From Rhizobium sp. CF122 (lineage in GTDB: Bacteria > Pseudomonadota > Alphaproteobacteria > Rhizobiales > Rhizobiaceae), in contig NZ_AKKA01000120.1 of NCBI RefSeq assembly GCF_000282035.1, positions 1 through 64,000 on the forward strand: 64,000 nt of DNA. Direction: 5' to 3'. Position numbers and translations under genes: made by a program. The notes under the pieces were generated by a model. That model worked only from the letters and a program-made list of their open reading frames with translations. It was not told the DNA's origin and ran no database searches. Below, in pieces: positions 51,936 through 60,269 of the stretch (position 1 is the first letter of the stretch; each line of letters starts with the position of its first letter).

Positions 51936-51964
51936 TTCCCATACGAAACGGAAAACACTATATC
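51936..51964 (+). promoter_or_regulatory. Probable ssrA promoter
   Basis: TTCCCA, 17-bp spacer, TATATC. It predicts a start near 51971, just before the acceptor piece of tmRNA. Confidence 0.5.
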
Positions 51965-51970
51965 AGCCGT

Positions 51971-52280
51971 GCCGGTCTTCGGGCCGGCTATGGCGATAAA
52001 TGAGCGGTGTAATAAACCTATTGGACCCGGGGGCGGTACCCGGCGCCTCCACCAAAAACCGGCGGGCTGCCAAATAGATGGCCGGCTTTTGATGGGGGCG
52101 AAACAGGATCGACAAGGGTGTAAAGATCGTCTTTTTGCTCGGCATTGTACCGCCGTTATCGGGCTAAAATTGTAGTTGCAAACGACAACTATGCGGAAGC
52201 TCGTCTCGCTGCTTAATCGCGGTGTGACACTTCAAATAAAGCCCTAGTGGTTCGCACCTCTAGGCGGGGTCCGAAGGCAC
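51971..52280 (+). ncRNA. ssrA: tmRNA, circularly permuted two-piece type
   Basis: The acceptor piece comes first and ends GGCGCCTCCACCA at 52054, with T-arm CCGGG/CCCGG around loop GGCGGTA. A spacer of about 39 nt follows. The coding piece begins GGGGGCG at 52094, which pairs with CGCCTCC to close the acceptor stem. GGACCC (52023-52028) pairs with GGGTCC (52267-52272), holding the two pieces together. Processing removes the spacer in alphaproteobacteria. The outer ends are approximate. It lies directly upstream of sspB, whose product recognises the tag. Confidence 0.93.
52178..52216 (+). other. tmRNA tag reading frame
   Basis: The resume codon GCA starts ANDNYAEARLAA followed by TAA. The LAA end is the ClpX-recognised degron and the N-terminal AND/NY part is the SspB contact region in alphaproteobacterial tags. 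Confidence 0.93.
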
Positions 52281-52427
52281 CTGGCAACAGAAGCCTTCAC
52301 CTTCTCCCTTGCGCGCAAATCATGTATGGTTTGGTGAAGCATGAATCGGCTCAGGCCTTTTCCAGGGCGTCTTGGCATGCCATACAGCCTTGGGAAACGA
52401 GTCCGAACCAAAGAAAGACAGGAAAGC

Positions 52428-52937
52428 ATGGGGCAGGATCACATCCGTTACGACATTCTGGCACAAGACGCACTGCGTGGCGTCATCCGTAAGGTTTTGT
52501 CTGAAGTTGCCGCGACGGGCCGCCTGCCGGGCGAGCATCATTTCTTCATTACCTTTCTCACGGGCGCGCCAGGTGTTCGCATCTCGCAGCACCTGAAGGC
52601 GAAGTATCCGGAGCAGATGACCATCGTTGTTCAGCACCAGTTCTGGGAGTTGAAGGTCACTGAGACGACCTTCGAGATCGGCCTTTCCTTCTCGGATGTT
52701 CCAGAAAAACTGTTCATTCCGTTCAACGCCATCCGGGGCTTCTACGATCCCTCCGTCAACTTCGAGCTGGAATTCGACGTACCTCTCGCTGACAGCGACG
52801 AGCTTCCCGACGCCGAAATCACGGCTTATCCGGTCTCGGCCGAGAAGGCCGAGGAAGCGCCCGCCGGCAAGGCGGATGGCGAGGAAAAGAAGCCTGGTTC
52901 GGTCGTCTCGCTCGACGCTTTCCGAAAGAAGCAGTAA
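52428..52937 (+). CDS. sspB: SspB-type ClpXP adaptor
   Basis: 169 residues of the alphaproteobacterial SspB (DUF1321) type: IRYDILAQDALRGVIRKVL, then HHFFITFLTGAPGVRISQHLKAKYPEQMTIVVQHQFWEL in the tag-binding fold, an Asp/Glu/Ala-rich linker and the C-terminal GSVVSLDAFRKKQ tail that should dock on ClpX. Start ATG 52428 with AGGAAAG upstream; the upstream in-frame residues are not SspB-like. Followed by an intrinsic terminator. Confidence 0.92.
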   Translation: MGQDHIRYDILAQDALRGVIRKVLSEVAATGRLPGEHHFFITFLTGAPGVRISQHLKAKYPEQMTIVVQHQFWELKVTETTFEIGLSFSDVPEKLFIPFNAIRGFYDPSVNFELEFDVPLADSDELPDAEITAYPVSAEKAEEAPAGKADGEEKKPGSVVSLDAFRKKQ

Positions 52938-52941
52938 AACG

Positions 52942-52966
52942 AAGGGAAGCAATTGCTTCCCTTTTT
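52942..52966 (+). terminator. sspB terminator
   Basis: AAGGGAAGCAATTGCTTCCCTT followed by TTT: an 11-bp perfect inverted repeat with a U-tract, a few bases past the sspB stop. Confidence 0.9.
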
Positions 52967-52987
52967 CAATTCCGATCGAGGCCAGCC

Positions 52988-53182
52988 GTGACCGCCGAAG
53001 TCGTCAATCTCCGTCAGTTCAAGAAGAAACAGGCCCGCGCCGAGAAAGAGAAACAGGCGGAGCAAAACCGCATCTCCTTCGGCCGCACCAAGGCCGAAAA
53101 GCAGCTCACGAACGCGCTCAACGAGAAGGCCGAACGCTCTCATCAACAAGGCCGGATCGAGAAATCCGAAGACGACAAATGA
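52988..53182 (+). CDS. DUF4169-family small protein
   Basis: 64 residues, highly charged and helical: VVNLRQFKKKQARAEKEKQAEQNRISFGRTKAEKQL is the DUF4169 signature. Function unknown; the family is common beside sspB in Rhizobiales. The stop overlaps the start of a 34-codon frame (ATGA). Confidence 0.85.
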   Translation: MTAEVVNLRQFKKKQARAEKEKQAEQNRISFGRTKAEKQLTNALNEKAERSHQQGRIEKSEDDK

Positions 53183-53283
53183 GCGTCCGGAGAAACGAAA
53201 AATATTCCGAAATCAATCGACTGGATAGCTTTCCGGAATCATATCCTCAGCAGCTTGAATCGAATTCTGAAGCCTTGCGATGA
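53179..53283 (+). CDS. 34-residue linking ORF
   Basis: ATG at 53179 overlaps the DUF4169 stop and the TGA at 53281-53283 overlaps the ATG of the next gene at 53280 (ATGA both sides). Product MSVRRNEKYSEINRLDSFPE plus 14 residues, without recognisable domain. It may be a real micro-protein or mainly a translational coupler that carries ribosomes to the RHH gene. Confidence 0.45.
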   Translation: MSVRRNEKYSEINRLDSFPESYPQQLESNSEALR

Positions 53284-53498
53284 TCCGCAAGCACTCGGCT
53301 ACTCTGCACGGACACCGCACCAGCCTCTCTCTGGAAGACGAATTCTGGACTGAGCTGAACACAATCGCCAAGACGCGCGCCATTCCGCTCGCAGTCCTGA
53401 TTTCCGAAATAGACGATCAGCGGCAACCCGAAAGCAACCTCTCTTCAGCACTCCGTGTCTACGTCCTTCATTGGCTGAAATCAAAGCGCGACGGCTAG
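53280..53498 (+). CDS. Ribbon-helix-helix domain protein
   Basis: 72 residues. HRTSLSLEDEFWTELNTIAKTRAIPLAVLISEID followed by LSSALRVYVLHWL is the RHH_4-type fold found near sspB in alphaproteobacteria. Probable DNA-binding or aryl-sulfate-sulfotransferase-like annotated protein; target unknown. Its ATG overlaps the stop of the 34-codon ORF. Confidence 0.8.
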   Translation: MIRKHSATLHGHRTSLSLEDEFWTELNTIAKTRAIPLAVLISEIDDQRQPESNLSSALRVYVLHWLKSKRDG

Positions 53499-53499
53499 A

Positions 53500-53631
53500 T
53501 CATCTCCCTGGTTTCGGCAGGCCGGGCCCGAATGTACGGATTGTCGCATCGTAAGGGAAGCTCGGTTGACCCACGCCCTTCGAGACCACATTCTTTGCCA
53601 GAACGCCCTCCTGGCCGAAGAGATAGTTCAT
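53500..53631 (-). CDS. Possible 43-residue small protein
   Basis: The minus frame from ATG 53631 (or TTG 53664 for 54 residues) reads MNYLFGQEGVLAKNVVSKGV, continues QPSFPYDATIRTFGPG and ends KPGR. Its balanced composition is unlike neighbouring shadow frames. No Shine-Dalgarno is evident and no family is recognised. It could also be the tail of a decayed gene. Convergent with the RHH gene, 1 bp apart. Confidence 0.35.
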   Translation of the reverse strand: MNYLFGQEGVLAKNVVSKGVGQPSFPYDATIRTFGPGLPKPGR

Positions 53632-53693
53632 GCCGGCACAGAGGTGGGCAGGCTCCCATCGCAATGCTCACCACAGGGTACTCCCGCAATACA

Positions 53694-56600
53694 CTACTGC
53701 GGTATCTGCACACCGGGCAGCCCCGGTACCGTTCCAAAATTGAGCGAGTTCTCAGGGGGGACGGCAAGCTGCTCTTGAGCACGTCGCGCGGCATCCGCGG
53801 CCGCCTTCTCTTGCACCGCCCTGGCGCGCGCTTCGGCCTCGGCTTTCGACTTGGCTTCTGCCTCAGCCTGCGCCTGCGCTTCCGCTGCTTGCCTCTCACG
53901 CTGGGCCTGAGCGGCCAAATCCCTCAGCCGCTGCTCTTCAGCCTGTCGCTGTACCTCAAAGGCGGCAGCCTTCTGGCGCTCTGCGTCATTGAACTTGTAG
54001 AGAGCGACTTCGCGGCGCAGTCGCTGCTTTTCCAGGACGTTCGACTGCAACCGCTCGACGCGTCGGCGTTCACGCTCGAAGGCGCGCAGCGACAGGAAAC
54101 CGGTGATATCGGTGACGTCCATCGTACGGCCAGGCGACGCAAGCAGCCCCGAAAAGTCGAGGCGTATCGCAGGCTCCGCGCCGGGAAGCACCTCGTTGCC
54201 CGGATTCAGCGCAATATTGAGCGACGCGTTGATGCGCTCCTGCGGCAGGTCGATCTGGCCGTTGCCAACAACCGTTGCCTGATCGGTCGTCACGGCGACG
54301 TTCTGAAAGCGCAGAACCCCATCCGTCACGTTGAACGGAATAGCGGTCGGCGGCAGCTTCGCCTCGCCGTTGTTGAGCAATGTCTCGACGATCGGATGGA
54401 CTTTGCCGGCGTTCAACTGATCCTGCATCGGATCGGTCGCAGCCAGTAACGGCGCCAGCATGCCGAGATTGAGCCCACGCACGCTGATATCGCCGAGCCG
54501 AATTTCGCCGGATCCATTCAGCGAACCGGCTATATCCTTCATCGACTTCCCGGAGGCTTCCAGAGAGAGTGCCAGCCCGAACTTGCCATTTGCGACGGGA
54601 GCTCCATCGCGCGGCCACACAACCCCGGCGAGGTCCGCGTCCGCCAGAGCCAGCTTTGTCTGGAAGAAGCCTGTACCATCGGCATTGGTAAACAGCAGAC
54701 TGCCGTTCAGGCTGCCGGCATCCCAGCCGCCCTTGATGTCGTTCAGTTGCAGTTCGTCGCCCTTGTAGGCCACAATAGAGGTGAAATCCGAAATCGGGCC
54801 CGACCAGCCAGGCCAGAATTGCTTGGCGGAAAGCTTGAGATTGACGTCCATGTCCTTGAAGACTGGCAGGCCCAGCGCTGCGGCCGACAGGTCGCCCGTC
54901 GCTGCATCCGTCATTGGGCCGTAGACCGCTTCCCCGAGCCAAGCGGCATCAGCCTTGGATAGCGCCAATTCGCCCGTCGCCGTTGTCTTCTCCGCTTTGC
55001 GGTCGACGGTCAGCGCACCCTTGAATTCGTTGTCAGCGGCATGTCCCGCGATATTCGCAAAAGCAATCTTGTCGCCGTCAATGGTCGCGTTCGTCGTCAG
55101 CTTGAACGGCAAGCCCGTACCCATCTGCGGCATGGCGATGCCGTTCATCACAAGATAGGGATCAAGGTCCGCACTCTCCAGTGATACCGCAAGCTGACCG
55201 TTCATGAAGGCTTGCGGGCGGACATCCACCTTACCGCCAGCAGTAAACGAGGTACGGTCAGTGGCAAACGTCAGCTGCGCGTCGGCGGGATCCGTGCCCT
55301 CAGCCTGTACCTTCAGGGTCAGACGACCGTTGGCGTCCGCATCGACTGGCAAGGGATCAAGGCCGGCCTGCCCGAACAAGATCGAAGTGGTGCTGTTTTC
55401 AAGCGTCGCCTCGAGGCTCGTGGTGCCCTTGCCCGTCAGCGCCAGAAGATCCGACATGCGGTAGTCGAGATTGACACGGCTACCATTGCTCACCCCGGCC
55501 AGCGTCAGGGTCAGGCCGTCGCCCTCGTCTCCTCCAAGCGTCAAGGCGCCGCGCAGCGCAGTATTGGTGTACCAGGCAGCATTGCGCACGAGCCTATCCA
55601 TAACCGGATGTTGTGGCAGATGCTGTTTGAGCATGGTGAAGAATGAGCCCGGATCGGCCGATTTGAAGGTGATTTCGCCAGAGCCCTTGTAGTCGAGCAG
55701 CGATCCCTCGGCGCGACCGGTCGCGGTCACCTCCGCACCTGCCAGATTCTTGACGGAAAGCTTCTCGACGGCGAGAGCCCCATCAGCAATTGCGAAGCTT
55801 GTCTCGACATCGGCCGCTTCGACGCCAAAGGCACTAAACTTGTCGGCCTTGAGCCGCGCGTTGATTTTGTGATCAAGCACGTTGTCACCGGCATCCTGAC
55901 CCGTGAACAATCCGGTCAGCGCACGCAGCGCATCCAGATCGAGCGCGTCGCCGGCAAGCGCCACGTCCAGCGTCGGCGCCTGGTTGGCCAGCACCTGGCG
56001 GTCGAGCGTGCCCTTGAGCGTCGCCTGCCCCACGGCAATTTCCAGGTTGTTGAACGTCTGCCGGTCGTGCGTAAGATTGACGTCGGCGGAAAAACCCGCC
56101 TGTCGCAGTTGCCGGATCGCAGGATCGACGGAGCCGGCAAGCCAGGCCGCAAGGCCTGTGGGCTGATTGGAGGCGACCGTGATCTGCCCAACGAAGGATG
56201 CCTGCCCCTGCAGATTGAGCTTGCCTTGACCCTCCACCTGCGTACGACCGGGGAGCGTGCCGACCACGTTGTCGATCGTCCAGCCCTTGCCAGCGGGTTC
56301 GACATCGAGCTGAATGTCGCGGATTGTCGTGTCTCCGGCAACGATCGCCGGCAATCGAACACTCGCCTTTCCTGGCACCTGCGGCACCGGCACTTGCGAA
56401 ATAATTTGGATCATCGCGTTCAGTCGCTGCCGGGCCGAAAGGCCGGGATCACGGTTGGTCTTGCCGTTCGCCCCCTGATTGCCGATACGATTGACGTCAA
56501 TCTGCTGGCCATTCGCAATCAGCAGGAATTGCGGCTTGCTTCCCGTATCAAGCGTCGCCTCTCCGGTGACGACGTAGGGATCGTCCGTAGGTCCGACCTC

Positions 56601-57464
56601 CAGACGATATTCCGGTATCCGAATGCTTTCGTTGGTAAGTTCGAACTTCCCTTTCAGTCGCGGAGGGACATCAGCCTTGTCGGTTTTCTTGCCATTCCGG
56701 TTCTCGATCGATGCGGAGACCGTTCCTTGATAGTTCGGTCTGCGGTCGACGAGCTTCAGCTCACCGTCAAGATCAACCGTGATCGGCTGCCTGTCGGGCT
56801 GCAGGCGCGTGCGCATCCGCAAGATTCCGTTCTCGTCAGGCAGATTGCTGGCGATGGTGAAGCTGCCATGCTCGCCGTCGAGTGCCGCATCGCCTTCGAT
56901 CCGCCACGGACCGGCAAGCGACTTGGCCGACATTTCAGCATTGAGACCCGCGATGTGCCGCGACCGCCCCGACTGATCGTCGATGAACTGGACATCACCG
57001 CCGCTGACATGAACGTTCTCGAGAACGACTGTCCTGGCTGGGATTTCAGGCTGGCTTCCGCGCGTCCAGTCGAGCGTGCCGTCCTTCAGAAGTCTCAGCT
57101 TAACCTTCGGGTTGACCACGCGCATGTCGAAGATCAACGCTTCGCCCGAGAGGAATGGCGCAAGTTCGGCGTCCATGGAAAACTGCTCGATCTGCACAAT
57201 CGGCGACCCGTCAAGCTCCTGCCCAACGCGCACGTCATGCAGTGTCACGGAGGGAAACGGCAGCAGGCGCGCATCCACCGCACCATGAACGACGACCTTC
57301 TTGCCGATGATCCGGCTCGCCTGGTCCTCGAAATTCTTTCGGAAATCGGTCCAGTCGATAAACAGCGGCGCCAGCAGCGCCACGAATAGCGCCACGACAA
57401 CCACTCCGCCCAAAAAGACGAGGAACCGGCCTACCAACTCAACAATTCTCCATTCGGAATCCAT
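53694..57464 (-). CDS. AsmA-family inner-membrane-anchored protein
   Basis: 1256 residues. An N-terminal membrane anchor (about 12-36, LVGRFLVFLGGVVVVALFVALLAPLFI) precedes a long periplasmic part. The AsmA start (FEDQASRIIGKKVVVHGAVDARLLPFPSVTLHDVRVG) and the C-terminal AsmA_2-like domain (GKFGLALSLEASGKSMKDIAGSLNGSGEIRLGDISVRGLNLG) are visible. The last 120 residues are a charged Ala/Glu/Arg coiled coil. AsmA-like proteins form lipid-transfer bridges or affect outer-membrane assembly. Start ATG 57464, or GTG at 57473. Confidence 0.88.
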   Translation of the reverse strand: MDSEWRIVELVGRFLVFLGGVVVVALFVALLAPLFIDWTDFRKNFEDQASRIIGKKVVVHGAVDARLLPFPSVTLHDVRVGQELDGSPIVQIEQFSMDAELAPFLSGEALIFDMRVVNPKVKLRLLKDGTLDWTRGSQPEIPARTVVLENVHVSGGDVQFIDDQSGRSRHIAGLNAEMSAKSLAGPWRIEGDAALDGEHGSFTIASNLPDENGILRMRTRLQPDRQPITVDLDGELKLVDRRPNYQGTVSASIENRNGKKTDKADVPPRLKGKFELTNESIRIPEYRLEVGPTDDPYVVTGEATLDTGSKPQFLLIANGQQIDVNRIGNQGANGKTNRDPGLSARQRLNAMIQIISQVPVPQVPGKASVRLPAIVAGDTTIRDIQLDVEPAGKGWTIDNVVGTLPGRTQVEGQGKLNLQGQASFVGQITVASNQPTGLAAWLAGSVDPAIRQLRQAGFSADVNLTHDRQTFNNLEIAVGQATLKGTLDRQVLANQAPTLDVALAGDALDLDALRALTGLFTGQDAGDNVLDHKINARLKADKFSAFGVEAADVETSFAIADGALAVEKLSVKNLAGAEVTATGRAEGSLLDYKGSGEITFKSADPGSFFTMLKQHLPQHPVMDRLVRNAAWYTNTALRGALTLGGDEGDGLTLTLAGVSNGSRVNLDYRMSDLLALTGKGTTSLEATLENSTTSILFGQAGLDPLPVDADANGRLTLKVQAEGTDPADAQLTFATDRTSFTAGGKVDVRPQAFMNGQLAVSLESADLDPYLVMNGIAMPQMGTGLPFKLTTNATIDGDKIAFANIAGHAADNEFKGALTVDRKAEKTTATGELALSKADAAWLGEAVYGPMTDAATGDLSAAALGLPVFKDMDVNLKLSAKQFWPGWSGPISDFTSIVAYKGDELQLNDIKGGWDAGSLNGSLLFTNADGTGFFQTKLALADADLAGVVWPRDGAPVANGKFGLALSLEASGKSMKDIAGSLNGSGEIRLGDISVRGLNLGMLAPLLAATDPMQDQLNAGKVHPIVETLLNNGEAKLPPTAIPFNVTDGVLRFQNVAVTTDQATVVGNGQIDLPQERINASLNIALNPGNEVLPGAEPAIRLDFSGLLASPGRTMDVTDITGFLSLRAFERERRRVERLQSNVLEKQRLRREVALYKFNDAERQKAAAFEVQRQAEEQRLRDLAAQAQRERQAAEAQAQAEAEAKSKAEAEARARAVQEKAAADAARRAQEQLAVPPENSLNFGTVPGLPGVQIPQ

Positions 57465-57474
57465 CGCGGACACT

Positions 57475-57567
57475 AGAGCATGATACCGAAAGCTGTGAAG
57501 CAGCTTTCGGGCAACATCATGCTCTATTTACTTGATTTGGAGATGAATTCGCCTCATCGCCAAATCA
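57475..57567. repeat. RIME-like intergenic palindromic repeat
   Basis: AGAGCATGAT with ATCATGCTCT encloses a second inverted pair GAAAGCTG/CAGCTTTC (57475-57525). A further pair TGATTTGG/CCAAATCA (57533-57567) follows. This layout matches rhizobial intergenic mosaic elements (RIME), known as multi-copy palindromic units in Rhizobiaceae. It fills the gap between the AsmA and FAD-oxidase genes. Confidence 0.7.
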
Positions 57568-57620
57568 TTCCCTGCAGCACCGATCCCGGCTGATAGTCAG
57601 GCGCGACGGAATGTCCGTCT

Positions 57621-59033
57621 TCAGGCACGGTGGAATATCTTGCCGGGGTTGAAGATATCGTCCGGATCGAGGGCCGCCTTGACTTGCCGCATCAGGTCGA
57701 CCGTACCGCCGAGCTCCTCCTCGAGGAATGCCATCTTGCCCTGGCCGATGCCGTGCTCGCCGGTGCAAGTGCCATCCATTGCCAGAGCGCGAGCGTTAAG
57801 CCGACCGACAAAGGCTTCGGCGACAGCAATGCCCTCCTCCGTCTTGTCGTCGAACAACAAAAGCACATGGAAGTTGCCATCACCGGCATGACCGACGATC
57901 ATCGCAAGCAGACCATACTCCTCGATGTCGGCCTGCGTCTCGCCGATGCAATCGGCAAGTCGCGAAATCGGCACGCAAACATCCGTCGAGAGCGCGGCCA
58001 TTTCAGGCGCCAGCGCCCGCGAGGCCCAGTAGGCATCGTGCCGCGCTTTCCACAGTTTGCTGCGTTCCTCGGCGTTGACTGTCCACGAGAACGCGCCGCC
58101 TCCGCATTCAGAAGCGATCTCGGCAAACTGCTCCGACTGCAACGCAACTGTCTCATCCGTGCCGTGAAATTCCAGGAAGAGCGTCGGCTTTTCCTCATAG
58201 CTCAGCTTCGAGTAGGCGTTGCAGGCGCGGATTTGCAGGGCATCGAGAAGTTCGATGCGGGCAACGGGAATGCCCATCTGGATGGTCATGATCACCGCAT
58301 CGCAGGCAGCCCGGACGGTCGGAAAGGCGCAGACGCCACCGCCGATCTTCTGCGGGATGCCCTGCAGCCGCAGCGTCACGGAGGTCAGGATGCCAAGCGT
58401 GCCTTCCGCCCCGACGAAAAGCCGGGTCATGTCGTAGCCGGCGGACGACTTGCGGGCGCGCCGTGCGGTGCGGATTTCTTCTCCGTTTGCAGTCACCGCC
58501 GTAACGGCAAGCACGTTGTCCTTCATCGTGCCGTAGCGCACGGCGTTCGTTCCCGACGCGCGCGTCGAGGTCATGCCGCCGATCGAGGCATTTGCGCCCG
58601 GATCGATCGGGAAGAACAGACCGGTATCGCGAAGATAAGTGTTGAGCTCCTCGCGCGTCACACCCGGCTCGACGGTGCAGTCTAGATCCTCGGCATTGAT
58701 TTCAAGAATCCGGTTCATCCGGCTGAAATCGATTGATATCCCGCCATTGGGCGCATTGACCTGCCCTTCCAGCGAAGAGCCCGTGCCGAAGCCAATGACC
58801 GGCACCTTGTGTTCGGCGCAGACTTTGACTGCCGCCTTCACATCGTCTGCACTCTCGGCAAAAAGCACGCCGTCGGGCAGCTGCGACGGAATGTAGGTCG
58901 TCGTGTGCGCGTGCTGTTCGCGAAAGGCTTGGCCGGTCTGGAAGCGCTCGCCAAAGCTCTGTTTCAGAACGCCGAGAGCAGCCGCAATGCCAACCTCGTT
59001 GCGTGTTCCGGTTCTTGCATCTTTGAGCGCCAT
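57621..59033 (-). CDS. FAD-binding oxidase (D-lactate dehydrogenase/GlcD type)
   Basis: 470 residues. An FAD_binding_4 domain (PVIGFGTGSSLEGQVNAPNGGISIDFSRMNRIL; PGANASIGGMTSTRASGTNAVRYGTMKDNVLAV) and the C-terminal FAD-oxidase C domain (IVGHAGDGNFHVLLLFD; DGTCTGEHGIGQGK; KAALDPDDIFNPGKIF). Oxidises a 2-hydroxy acid such as D-lactate or glycolate, passing electrons to cytochrome c or a partner subunit; no glcE or glcF lies beside it, favouring a single-subunit D-lactate dehydrogenase. ATG 59033 with AGGAG upstream. Confidence 0.87.
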   Translation of the reverse strand: MALKDARTGTRNEVGIAAALGVLKQSFGERFQTGQAFREQHAHTTTYIPSQLPDGVLFAESADDVKAAVKVCAEHKVPVIGFGTGSSLEGQVNAPNGGISIDFSRMNRILEINAEDLDCTVEPGVTREELNTYLRDTGLFFPIDPGANASIGGMTSTRASGTNAVRYGTMKDNVLAVTAVTANGEEIRTARRARKSSAGYDMTRLFVGAEGTLGILTSVTLRLQGIPQKIGGGVCAFPTVRAACDAVIMTIQMGIPVARIELLDALQIRACNAYSKLSYEEKPTLFLEFHGTDETVALQSEQFAEIASECGGGAFSWTVNAEERSKLWKARHDAYWASRALAPEMAALSTDVCVPISRLADCIGETQADIEEYGLLAMIVGHAGDGNFHVLLLFDDKTEEGIAVAEAFVGRLNARALAMDGTCTGEHGIGQGKMAFLEEELGGTVDLMRQVKAALDPDDIFNPGKIFHRA

Positions 59034-59141
59034 CTCTTTGATCTCCTTCACCTTCGCTGCCGGGAGGCAGGTTGGTATGAGACAAGAGACGGCGCCTGTC
59101 TAGTGCAGGACTAGCGAGAATGGTCCTCTGCCGAGCGCCGT

Positions 59142-60169
59142 TCAGACCAACGGCGGATTGAGCCGTGCAAAGGCCTCCTGCCTGCGGTACGGAAAGTACG
59201 GATAGGGCGCGGTCACTGCACTCGCCTTATCGAGCCTTTCCACCTGCTCCTTCGATAGCGACCAACCGACAGCACCGAGATTCTGTCGCAGCTGCGCCTC
59301 GTTCCGCGCGCCGATGATGACACTGGCGACAGTCGGGCGGCCAATCAGCCAGTTGAGCGCGATCTGCGGAACGGTCTTGCCTGTCTCTTCCGAAACTTCG
59401 AACAGCGCGTCGACGATGTCGTAAAGCTTCTCGTCATCGACCGGCGGCCCGTATTCCGCCGTCTGGTGCAGACGGCTACCCTCCGGCAGCGGCTGGCCGC
59501 GCCGGAGCTTACCGGTGAGACGACCCCAGGCAAGCGGACTCCAGACCAGCGCGCCTACGCTCTGGTCGGCGCCAAGCGGCATCAGTTCCCATTCGTAATC
59601 ACGGCCAGCCAGCGAATAGTAGACCTGATGCGCGACATAGCGCGGATAGCCGTGACGCTCTGCAATCCCGAGCGACTTCATCAGTTGCCATCCCGCGAAA
59701 TTGGAGACGCCGACATAGCGGATCTTCCCTGCCGTTATCAGCCCGTTGCAAGCACCTCGTCGATAGGCGTCGAGGCATCGAAGGCATGAAGCTGCAGCAG
59801 ATCGATGTAGTCCGTGCCCAGCCGCCTCAACGCCTCGTCCGTCGAGCGAGTGAGACGCGCGCGCGAGGTTCCCCAATCCGCAGGGCCATCGCCCATCGGC
59901 AGGGCGATCTTGGTCGAGATCAGCACGGCATCTCGTCGACCGGCGATCGCCTGGCCAAGGACTTCCTCGGAGGCCCCAGCCGAATAGACATCCGCCGTAT
60001 CGAAGAGATTGACGCCCGCTTCGAGCGAAATGTCGATCAGGCGCCGGGCTTCGGCGGCGTCCGTATTGCCCCATGCACCGAAGAGCGGACCCGAGCCTCC
60101 GAACGTTCCCGCCCCGAAGCTCAAGACCGGCACCCTGAGGCCTGATGCGCCGAGATTTCTGTATTCCAT
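59142..60169 (-). pseudogene. Aldo/keto reductase broken by a frameshift
   Basis: The 5' part from ATG 60169 (AGGAG upstream) runs to EVLATG then TGA near 59738. The 3' part continues in another frame from GLITAGKIRYVGVSNFAGWQ to the end PPLV. Together they give a full YajO/Tas-like reductase with DTADVYSAG, STKIAL, LLQLHAFD and IIGARNEAQL. Related proteins read about EVLxTLDxLIxAGKIRYVG here, so roughly 7 bp appear lost. The divergent LysR gene is intact. A sequencing error cannot be excluded, but there is no homopolymer at the junction. Confidence 0.8.
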
Positions 60170-60208
60170 GGTCAGTCTCCTGTTGTGGACTTCAGAAGAG
60201 ATAGACAC

Positions 60209-60269
60209 TGAATTTACCATGATATAGATTGCCGGAAAGAAAACCATCCATGAACTGAATTCATCATGA
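60209..60269. promoter_or_regulatory. Two direct repeats in LysR/AKR control region
   Basis: TGAATTTACCATGA (60209-60222) and TGAATTCATCATGA (60256-60269) match at 12 of 14 positions. The second overlaps the LysR start codon. They may be LysR-protein half-sites for divergent and autoregulated control. Confidence 0.35.

Noticed and set aside
55869..57389. 506-codon open frame antisense to the AsmA gene
   Set aside because: Shadow of a long GC-rich gene; the AsmA frame has membrane anchor and family motifs, the antisense frame has none.
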